Assembly (NCBI GenBank): GCA_021014325.1
Contig: CM037461.1
Span: forward strand, 22,119,376-22,183,375
From: Plazaster borealis
Lineage: Eukaryota; Echinodermata; Asteroidea; Forcipulatida; Labidiasteridae
DNA length: 64,000 nucleotides
Direction of reading: 5' to 3'
The first letter of the stretch is position 1. Each line of letters opens with the position of its first letter. Positions 10,901 through 22,900 of this stretch are shown here, piece after piece. The notes beneath the pieces were generated by a model that saw only the letters and a program-made list of their open reading frames with translations, ran no database searches and had not been told where the DNA came from. A program made the position numbers and the translations under genes.

Positions 10901-13900
10901 ATAATAATAATAATAATAACAAAACATCGGTGCTATAGTATCCGTATTCTTTGAATATGTTTTTGTACCTTAGTTTGTATAATTCATTTTAAAGTGTATA
11001 CCCTCTACTCATACTCGGAGTTCCAGGTACTTGGTACTCAGATATTATTTGTACTCGATGTCCCAGGTATTATTGCTCCTGGAGTAACTACTCGGCAAAC
11101 TTTGTACTTGGCACTACTTTGGTACTCGGTAAAGAGTACTTGACCACCACACAGCGACTCCGCAATCCTTGTACTTGGGACTACGTGGTACTCGGCTAAA
11201 AAGTACTTGGCTACAACACTGCAAAATATTTATGACACCATCTTATGAAACGTCTAATGAAATTGTTATCCTTCTTGACTCTTCTTCTGCTCGTACAAAC
11301 TTCATAATTTTTTTTAGCAATCTTCACTAACTAAAATCGGTCTGTTCAACATTATAGGTGAATTACGACTGGTTGGAGGCCCTAATCCCTATGAAGGTCG
11401 TGTGGAAGTGTTCTTGGCTGAAACTGAAGAGTGGGCCACTTTTTGTAGCAGGCATTGGAACTTTAAGAAGGCTGAGCAAGCCTGTGAGAAGCTTGGGTAC
11501 CGTCCTGCTACATCAATCGGGACAATGCGCTACGGAGCAGGGACTGGTCCAATTGCCTACTGTCCGGCGACAGACAACAATCTGAATACAACGGAATGTC
11601 AGATCATAGCAGCTTGGACAGATCCAACCTGCAGTCATGACGTGGACGTAGACATAGTCTGCAGCGGCAGTGAGCCAGGTAGAGAAGTTTGCATTCAAGC
11701 TTTGCCAAGAAAGGTAACAACTGTATAGAAGTCCATCCCCAGGTTTTGTACTAGATTTAGTGTTATATCGGGGGATGGGGGGGGGGAGGGGGGAGAGTTT
11801 CTCATCTACGGTGGAAGTTACCCCGTCTGGGTCCGTAGGTCCGCTTATTGGGATGAACTATGTAAGACCAAGTTCGTCCTCTATTTGGATCTCGGCCCCG
11901 GAAAACCGTCCGGGTGGTAGGGATAGCAATCCTATCACCTCTGGTCAACTTTGCTTCGACTAATTCGGAACAACTGTTGCTACAACCGCGAGTCATGGCA
12001 GGGGGATAGTTATGACGCTGCTTCAGCAGCCGACGTACCTGACAGCCAGTCCCGCAACCTGAAAATCTGGTGTACCAACCCCCGAGTAGTTCAGACAATC
12101 TTTGACCAGACACTTTTTTAGTTCGGCATGAGATTCATCTTGAATTTCTCCCAACTATCTTTGAAATATAAATATAAGCAAAATAAAATAAGCTGTGCAG
12201 TCATAGCCTGCCTCTTATCATGTGTTTCGTATCTGTGGACCCTTGTTTGAACTCCCTATCTGAGCGACAACTTCAGTGTTGGGCTGTTCTTTAAATTTCT
12301 ACAGAGTATAGCTGATCAACAATTGTATAGGTTTTTACAGTTACAAAAACCTGCCATAAGTTGTTTTTTTATTTTATGTTGCTCTTGTGTAAACAGATTG
12401 TCTTGTGCTTTATTTGGGTTTGAAATTTGACTCTTTTTTGTCTTGTCTGTTTTGCTTAATTCCAATCAAAAGGTCGACAGGGTCAGGTCAGACTTGTCGA
12501 TGGATCAATTGAAACTGAGGGACGTGTAGAGTTCTTCGACCAAAACACTTGGAAGACGGTGTGCTCAGATGACTGGGGGATTGAAGAGATCAAGGCAACT
12601 TGTCGACAGCTTGGCCTGCTTCAATCTTTATTAGCAGTACCACCACCAGGAGGGGCGTTCGGGAGGAATGAAGCAGGTGACACCCTGCAGAAAAGTATCA
12701 CATGTACTGGTCAAGAGACAACTCTTCAAAGTTGTACTTGGACGCAAAGAACTACTACATGCACCAGCGGCGATGCCGCTGTCGAATGTGGTATCAAAAA
12801 CGAAGGTAAAATTGTAAAATATTCCTTATTTGGTATCTTTACCATACCCAGCATACAAAATCTGCCACATGGCTTAGCGTAAGTGTGAACACAGCCCACA
12901 AACATCCCAACTCTCAGATAAAGCAGAGTCTTTCTCAATGGCTAATATTGACAACAATGTTGATTAGACTTCGAGGGAGACTTTGCTAGGTTCAAAACGT
13001 CAGGCTGTTAACTATTTCATTTCAACCAACTCATTTGTTTCTATGCAGTTCTGTCGAATTTTTAATTTCGTAATTCTCTATCACTGCAGCCCAGGAGTTG
13101 GAGATCCGTCTGGAAGATGGAAGTTCGAGCCTAGAAGGCCGTCTCCAAATATACTACCAAGGGCAGTGGGGATCAGTCTGTAATAGCAACTTCGGAATGG
13201 AGGAGGCCACAGTGGCCTGTCGTCAGTTTGGATTTCAGTTTGTCGTTAGAAAAAAAAGGTTTAGCCAAACCAACAGGGATTATTTTCTCAACATGGTCAA
13301 CTGCAATGGGAATGAGGGGAATCTTCTAGACTGCTACCATGTCTTGAACGACTGGGCGTGTCATATCAGAGAAGAAGTTGGTCTTGTCTGCTCAAATCTT
13401 CCTGTCTCGAGCATCCAACCCGATCCCTTATATGGTGAGTGTAAGAACAACTTCTCTCAGAGAAAGTTGATGTAAAGTATGTAGTTATATGGTGGTTGGT
13501 GGTACAGTCCAGTGTTTAATACTGATGGCTGAACCATAGAGTGTAGGTTTGATTCCGGTGTGGGTTCGACACTTGTGTCCTGTGCCAATAAATGTTGTAA
13601 GATTGTTTTCGTGTTTACCCCCCCCCCCCTCCCCCAGTTAAGTTGCACTGTTTTGACTCTTTCTTTGGCGTCACAGGTGGCCTACGGCTAGCAGGAGGAC
13701 CTAGCCCTTATGAAGGCCGAGTGGAAGTCTACATTTCAGAAGCCATTGGTTGGGCGACTGTCTGCGGAGATGACGCTGACTTCAGTTGGGCCGAGACAGC
13801 CTGTCAGATACTCGGGTATCGTCCAGCAACCTCAGTGGGTAGTGGTCGCTATGATATTGGTAATGGTTCGATTGCTAGATGTCCAGCAATGACCAGCGGA

Positions 13901-16900
13901 CTGGACACCCAGAGCTGCCAAGTCATTAATTCCAGTGATCCAAGCTGTAATCGAAGCACTGGTGTAGATATTGTCTGCAGTGGTTTGGAGAAAGGTAATT
14001 CAATTCCCAAAACAGAAACGATAACAACATTTTTTTATCTCGCGAGACAGATGTTTGAAAACAGTGAGAACATTTTTAGGATTTTTTGTCACTATTTTCT
14101 TGAGACAACAATAACCGATCACTATGAAAATCTGCGTCCTGAAAATGATGTGAATATCCACTTTTCTCCTTGAAATAGGTCTGGGCTTGGATGAAGAGCA
14201 TCCCCTGAAATCATGGTGATATTCACGGAGGCCAGTAAATGGTCTAGAGACTATTTTTTCAAGGTGGTTTAATGGAATTACAATTCCCTTAAACCATGGT
14301 GTGAAAGAGAAACAGCTCCTTGAATTTCAGCCAATTCCTGCACTTTACTGATATTTCACGGTGGATTCACAGCAAAGATTGTCATAGTAGATTGAGCTTA
14401 ATTTTTCACAGATTGGTTATTTTATATATATCTCAACATCAGTTGCATAAATAATGACGGACAGGTCTTTGAAAAAAGGCCAATATTGTCCATGTAATTT
14501 AAAAACTGCTTTTTTAATTCTTTACTGCTTAAATTCAAAGGTCGACAGGGTCAGGTCAGACTTATCAATGGATCAGTTGAAACTGAAGGACGTGTAGAGT
14601 TCTTCGACCAAAACACTTGGAAGACGGTGTGCTCAGATGACTGGGGGATTGAAGAGGTCCAGGCAACTTGTCGACAGCTTGGCCTGCCTCAACCCTCATC
14701 AGCAGTACCACCACCAGGAGGGTCGTTCGGGAGGAATGGAGCAGGTGACACTTTGCAGAATAGTATCACATGTACTGGTCAAGAGCTAACTCTTCAAAAT
14801 TGTTCCTGGGCGCCTAGAACTACGCCGTGTACAGCCGGTGATGCTAGTGCCCGATGTGGTGTGAGGCAAGCGGGTAAGGAGCCCAATCTTACACCTGGGT
14901 GTAGAGAAGCAATGTATGGTAGTGTGGCGGGCATAAACAGTTATCCTGTCTATAATATACTTGATCCTTGCCTATGACTTCCTCAAGTTAAAGTCAATAT
15001 TAAGCGGACTTAAAGGGAGGTTATACCTTTGGTAGTTATTCCCAAAAATTATGACATATAACTTACTTTTTTAAAGGACAAATTCTTCCCAAATGTCTTA
15101 TTAACATGATAAGCTGTCCAATTGATTTATTTTGTGTATGCATATATGATTTTGTTTTTCTGGGCACCGTTTACTACTATTTACATTATTGTTACATCAT
15201 GCGTGGAGTGCCTGGCTTAGCCTTGGTTTAGCCCTGGCTTAGCCCTTGCTTAGCCCTCGCTTTGCCCTGGCTTAGCCCTGGCTTAGCCCTCGCTTAGCCC
15301 TTAGCCCTGGCTTAGCCCTGGTTTAGCCCTGACTTAGCCCTGGTTAACGTACAAAGACAACTTCCCTTTGTTTAAGCCTCCATGGCCTCTTGGACCTCTT
15401 CAATCCCCCATTCAGTTTTCTGTTCATGTATAATGTTGGAAGTTATTTGAAATTGTAAACTTTGCACCAATAATTTTTGTGTGTAAATGTGATAATGTGT
15501 TATGAGATGAGCCAGTAATTTTTCAATTTTGGTTGTTGTCACTGCACAGCCGTGGAGTTTGGTCTCCGTTTGGCTGATGGAAACGCAATCACAGAGGGCC
15601 GCGTCGAGATGCTGTACCATGGCGAGTGGGGAACGTTTTGCAAATTCGATGTCAACAAATTAGAAGCAACGTTCATCTGTAATCAGCTTGGATTTCAATA
15701 TGCTGAAGGCACTAAGTCCTTCGGGCAAGGCAGCGGGAAGATTCTTGTCGAAGCTTTAAACTGCAACGGGAATGAAGAGAGTGTTTTAGAGTGCTATCAT
15801 ATATTTGATAGCTCCGGGTACGGGTGTGATCCCAGAAGAGATCTTGGTGTCATCTGCTCAAATCTTTCCCCATTGACGGAAGAAGCTGCTCTTATCCCTG
15901 GTGAGTTTTATTAGTAAAGAGGTAATTACGCCCAAGATAGATGTACACTCGTCTGTCGTTATAACAATATTGCTGGGACGGACCATTTATCTCATTATAA
16001 CAGGAGCATTTGTTATAAAAGGACAGCAAAACAAAGAAACACATAGCAGAAATGAGATTCTGGACTTCAGAATGAACATTTTATAAGCAGAGCACTTTAT
16101 GGCGTGCTCTTTATAACGGGGGTTGACTGTACATATTATCTTTATAACGGGGGTGGTGCTCTTTATAACGGGGGTTGACTGTACATAATATTAGCAACGT
16201 ATCCTGTTGGCAAATCAATACATCATGGTGAGCACCGAAGTTTTCTCTCTCTCACTCAATATTTTGCTGCCCGCCTGCTGGAAACCACATAGCTGCCCAG
16301 AGTGCCTGCCAATGACTGCCATACATCAACGGCACCGCCTGATACAATAAAACAGATGGCTGGAATGGTTCCACTTTATCAGAGGGTAGATGTGTGTGGA
16401 CTGTGTTGACACTCACGCTAAGCCACGTGGCAGGTTTTGTATGCTGGGTATGGTAAAGATTTGTTCCAAGCCATACAAAAGCACAACCCCAGGAACTGAC
16501 GCCCCCACCCCCCCCCCTCTTAGATATGTGGAATGGTCCAGTCTCGGATATCAAGGACGTTCAACTCGCTGTGGGTATTGCAACTGGGAAAGACAGGAAT
16601 ATATAACTAGTCACTCTCGTAGGTGTGTACACGGGGCTCAAGGCAGGATATTAAAAAAACATCCAAATGTAAATATATATCAGACTTAAAAATGTGCTTT
16701 CTTTTGCTCCACAGGTGACCTACGACTAGCAGGAGGACCCAACCTTTATGAAGGCCGGGTTGAAGTCTACGTTTCAGATATCATAGGTTGGGCGACCGTC
16801 TGTCAGGAAAATGTGGACTTCAGTCTGGCCGAGCAAGTGTGTTGGAAACTGGAGTATCGTCCGCTAACCTCAGTGGGTACGATGCGCTACGTCATTGGCG

Positions 16901-19900
16901 ACGGTCCTATGGTCATCTGTCCAGCATGGAGCTCTAGACTGGACACTCGCAACTGTCAACTTGTAAATCAGACTGATCCAACTGTTTCTTGTAATCACAC
17001 CAGGGACATTGATGTTGTATGTAATGGCATCGAAGTAGGTATGTAGAACTTGCACTTAAAGGTATTGTACACTTTTGGTAACATCTCAATATCAGTGTCC
17101 ACATTTTGTGTGATTCAATGCATGAACAAATAAACCTGTGGAGGTTTGAGCTCAATTGGTCATCGAGATCACGAGAAAATAGTGAAAAGAGACCTGATGT
17201 ATTTTCTGTTTTTTTTTCAAAATATCGCGCGTGATAAAAACTATTGTTTCACTCATTTCTCAGAAACGATAGCATTTTAGGCAGAAATATTGTAAGGAAC
17301 CCTTTCAACCATTACTTACTCATCATGTAAGTTGTGTGTGAATCTGTGAACATTTGCGTTTTTCGATCTTACCAATTTTTTAAATATTTATTCATTGGTA
17401 TATACAAACAAAAAATGACCAGCAGCAGTAGCTGAAAGGGCCACTTAACAATGGTAAAATACATGTACAAATATAAACAATCACATATAAAAAGTCATCT
17501 TCAATTGTGGGGCATTTGAACCATTCGATCACATTACAATGTGGCAAGAAAGAGGGGTGTTTCGTACGTCTTGGAAATCATCGGTAGCTCCGCTTTATAA
17601 GACGGAGACTAAAATAGCGCAAGTATGATCGCTTGATCAAAGAGAAATGTTTGAAGATTGAGACCGATTTATGTAGCACCTGATAAGGGTTTACAAGGTG
17701 CTGCGGCGCATTAAGCAGCCACTGCCAGAAACACCAGGGCAAACCCTTCTCTCATTAATGTATATCACGTACAATGTACACTACACAACGCACTAGATGG
17801 CAGGAATGGTTCCACTTTATCAGAGGGTTGGATGTGTGTGTGAGCTGGGTTGACACTATTAACGCTAAGCCATGTGGCAGATTTTGTATGCTGGGTATGG
17901 TAAACGTCCCATCCAAACGAAGAAGCAATCATTTTTAAGTGTCTTGCTTTTAGGGCAGTGTCACGAGCGGGACTTGAACCCACACTCTGCTGATCAGATA
18001 CACCTCAGCTTGAGTACAGTGCGCTTGTGACCGCTAATTGGCCACGACACGCCACGAGAGTGGAACTTTAGAAAGTAAACAGCTGCTGTAATGGAATCAA
18101 CTTCAAGAAAATTGCGTAAACTGATTCATAGTTATTTCCTTGTAAGAAAATAGAGAACCCATAATAAACTATACCGAAATGAAAATTTGCATTTCACAAA
18201 CAGCTTGTTTGAATAAGCTCTGTCTTTGCAAGGAAGTGGAAGATGTACGGTATCAAAAGCAAAACAAGAAAATATAATTAGCTGTTGCAAACTGCTTACC
18301 AACCAAAAGGCCCTATGGTATAAATGCAACAACAAAAAATAGTTAATGGCCTGACGTTTCAACCCCAGCATAGTCTTTCTCGAAGGCTAAAAAAGTAAAA
18401 CAATGTAAGCTATCACAAATACATGTATCCTGTTTATTTTGAAGAATAAAGTCATCTTCTATTTATATCAAAAACGTTCATGATGTTTTCAATATGATGG
18501 TTTGTCCCCAAACCAAATGCAACTCTTTTATTTAATAAAGAGGGGCTTTAATGTCAAATTAAATTTTGTGATGTACTCGTTTTCCAATAGATAGAGTCCT
18601 CATGTAAGTGGTTACAAAAATTACAAGTCTCTAACCTCATGTTAAAGTGGTGTAATTGCCATTCTATTCGATACACTTCCAGTGCAAAATTTGTCAACAT
18701 TCAAAACATCCTATGACATCATTCAGGAAAAAAAAGGGTCTGTAAATTTTTGTACGGGGATGTTTTGGTTCATTCCTGACTTCCGATGATATTCAATCAA
18801 AACAGCATTGAATTTTAACTCTGGACGAACAAATTCTTCCTTGGAAAGTAAAGACCCATAAGTTGTTGAAATTCAATAACGTCATGTTTCAAACTTTGCT
18901 CTGAAAAAGTCACGAATGAACCAAAACATCCCCGTACAAAAATGCACAGACCCATTTTTCTCCTGAATGATGTCATAAGATGTTTTGAATATTGACACAT
19001 TTTGCACTGGAAGTGTATCGAATAGAATGGCAAATACACCACTTTAACATAAGGTTAGAGACTTGTATTTTTTTTCCCACTTACACGATGACTCTATCTA
19101 TTGGAAAATGAGTACATCACAAAATTGAATTTGACATTAAAGCGCCTCTTTAACACTGATAAATACAGGTGGGCGTGGAGACATCCGACTTCAGAACGGT
19201 ACCGAACCGACTGAAGGTAGCGTTGAGATATTCTATGAGAATGTTTGGCAGAGAGTTTGCGCAGATGACTGGGGTATAGAAGAAGCCAAGACTGCCTGCT
19301 ACCAGCTAGGTATGCCGGTACCCAGCAACACAGTACCCGGAGGGACGTTCGCTGGTAACACAAACCGGACATTCTACCCCGATAAATTTCAATGCAATGA
19401 AGCGCGAGAGCGGCGACTGTATGGCTGCTATCATAGACCACGAACGACTCCGTGCAGCACCGGTGACGCTGGTGTTCAGTGTGGCATATGGAAGGACGGT
19501 GAGTATTTGGGTATTAAACTGACCATAAGCTGAGCTTGTTTTATCCATAGCGACCATACTTCAACCACAAACCACTGCCAAGGGTGTTCAAAGTTCCAAA
19601 GGAAAAAGTTATGGATTTGCCTTTAAATATCTAAAGGCATATCCAGGACTTTACCCTTTTTACTGTTAAAATATTGTCGAAACATTGCTTGTTATCCCTT
19701 TACTAGGTGCCGTTTACAGATCACACAATGGTATACGTGTCCTAGGGTTACAGTCACCTTTAAAGGCAATGTACACGTTTGGTCATGACTCAAAATATCT
19801 ATTAGCATAAAAAGTTACTTGGTAACGAGCAACGGAGAGCTGTTGGTAAGTATAAAACATTGTGAGAAACGACTCCCTCTGCAGTAACACGTAGTTTTTG

Positions 19901-22900
19901 AGAAAGAGGTAATTTGTCACTAAAATAATAAAAACTTCTTGCAAGAAGTTTTTATTCCTATCTGAAAGCACACAAATTTGTACAACAAGGGTGTTTTTTC
20001 TTTCAACATTTTCTTGCACTTTCGATGACCAATTGAGCCCAAATTTTCACAGGCTTGTTATTTTATGCATATGTTGGGATACACCAAATGAGAACACTGG
20101 TCTTTGACAATTACCAAACGTGTTCAGTGCCTTTAATTAGTGGTGTTGGGGCGGGGGTGGAAACCGCAAAGTTGTTCAGAGGCTTGCCTGACATCAGGGC
20201 AGTGCCTGATACAATAAACAAATGCCTGGAATGGTTCCACTCTATCAGAGGGGTTGGATGTGTGAGGCCCGGTGTTGACACGCGCGCTAAGCCATGTGGC
20301 AGATTTTGCACGCTGGGTATAGTAACAAATTTCCCATCCATAAAGAAACATAACCCTGGGAACTGCCCACCCTCCTTAGATATGTGGTATGGTCCAGTCT
20401 ATAGGATATCAAGGACGTTCGACTCACTCTGGGAATTGAAACTGGGAAAAACAATGAAATACATAACTTGTGATTCATGTTGGGGGACACTGGGCTCACC
20501 ATGGGATCTACATCAAGTTACACACAAACATTATGGAAGGTTTAGAAACGGACAGTGCTGAAAACCTGATTGTGTCACTAGTAACAAGTTAGAAATTACC
20601 AACAGGTAGTGTTCTCTCCATTCCCAAGTGTTAACTTAACATACCAGTGGCGGAAATGTGTTTTGATTGTTGTGTAAATTGCTCCCACAGTCCATCAACA
20701 CCCGGAACAAATAGCTCAGAGTCATCTGAAGGATGTAAATTCTGATGATTTTAGAAGTCCCTGGTGTTCTACCCAGGGAGTTCGGGGTCTTCTTCTATTT
20801 CGAGTGGTGTCCTCGAGAATTGATGTTACGGCACATAGTTGTCCCCAAATCTCCTCGTCCCTCATGCATGTAGACATTTTCACCAGCTGTCACAAACCCA
20901 GTGTCCCTTCTTAGTAAATCAACATAAGTCAGGTGACCTCAACCTCTTTGGGCTCGACCTTGCTTGGGCTCCCAGAGGACAAGCTTGCTGGCTTGAAGCT
21001 CAGGGTGGCGATAGCAGTGCCCTGCAAACTTGACTCTTGACTCCTTTGCACAGATTTTTGCACTAAGCAAAATTTCTGACCACATTAAATAGTGTACAAC
21101 TTTTAAAAAAAACATGCTGTTGCCCCAACCCCGCACCCTCAATAAAAAAAAACCTAAAATAAATCAACAAAACAGAACTTGTCCTAGATTCATTCTTCTT
21201 GCCGATAGACTGTGCAAATATCGCGCGTATCGGAACGAGAAAACACGTCAAACGAAGAAAATAAATTTCTCTGAAATCAAATCTTTGTTTTAAATTATAT
21301 CTATTGACATAATCTGAGCAACAAAAAATATTCATTACATATTTGTAAAATCTGTTTTAGTTTTTATAATAAATACACATATAATGTGTTAATTATTATG
21401 GAAGCAACATTAAAACTCTGGGACAAGGATGCTTATTTGATCTTAACTTTTCAGAAACCACTTACGTGGATTTGCGATGGTCACACGGGCGCAAAATTAA
21501 CGCTTGACGCAGTTTATAGAGGACGCTGACGCCTCAACAACCATAGACTATACATGAAAAGGCTCCGCGTTGCAATTACAGCATCTGGCGATTAATTTTC
21601 TGCAGCAACCGGAAGCTGAGGTCAAGTTAATTCTCGGGTTTTCTTCGTTATATTGTTGAATTGATTTTACATTCAAATTTGTTATCACTAAGTATTACAT
21701 TCCCAACTTTGTTTTTTTTTTGTTCATGGTCATAAACCACGTTAAACTAAAATATTTGACAAAACAAAATCCTGCCCACGTTAATCTCCATATGGTTGGG
21801 ACCACAATGGTCCCGGAAGTTCAAATATGCGCAGGACCTGCACAGTCTATTTTGGGTGTTCGTGCAGCAGCGCAAACACCTCTAGTTATTTTGTTCTTAC
21901 ACTGTTTGTTTTCTCACTTTGTTGTTTGCTTCATTTCTAGCGAAAGAAAGAGATTTACGATTGAGTGGCGGCCCTGTCAACTCAATTGGGCGTGTTGAGG
22001 TTTTCCACGCGGGCCAGTGGGGAGTGATTTGCAAGGGTTCCTCGACGTTTTTCGGGGAAGACATTATTATTGCCTGTCGTCAGTTAGGCTTTATATCGTA
22101 CAAGGACTATTATCCCACAGTCATTAGCTATGACCTACCAGACTTACCTGTCTTGTTAAGACTGACGGTATGTTCCGGAAATGAGAAAAGTTTGTTTGAT
22201 TGTGCGGATGGTTTTTCAAGTGACAGCACCCCTTGTGGTAACCGGTGGATTCAGCGTCCTCTTACAGTTGATTGTGACCCAAGACCCAGAGTAGATGGTA
22301 AGTTTGTCTGTTTGTTGGGGTGTTTGTTTGTTGGGGTATCGGGGTGTTTGTTTGTTTGTTTGTTTGTTTGTTTGTTTGTTTGTTTGTTTGTTTGTTTGTT
22401 GGGGTGTTGAGGTGTTTGTTTGGTGGGGTGTTGTGGGTGTTTGTTTGTTTGTTTGTTTTATTTCCATTTGTACAGCAACAAAAAGTACAAGAACATTGAT
22501 AAGAAGTAAATAAATAAAGTTTTAAAATAAATTAAGTACATAATCAATTGGTTGCAACCAGAGGAGAACTCTCCTGTAGTGGATCAGCCAAACTGCTGTG
22601 AAATGCTGCACTGGTTGAAATAAATAACGATATGTAATATGCAAGTAAGTTATAGTAACCCTATAACGTTAAGCATACTTGCCTTATTTATCCCAATGAA
22701 ATTCTTGCCGATTGTTTTATTCTTGTTTTTATGATATTTTATGTTTTGCTGGTTCATTTCTAGCGAAAGAAGGAGATTTTCGATTGAGTGACGCTCCTTA
22801 CCCTCTCTCTTTTCTTTTCTCTTGTAAAATTTAAACATCTTTTCATTAAAGGCACTGAACACGTTTGGAAATTGTCAAAGACGAGTGTTCTCACTTGGTG

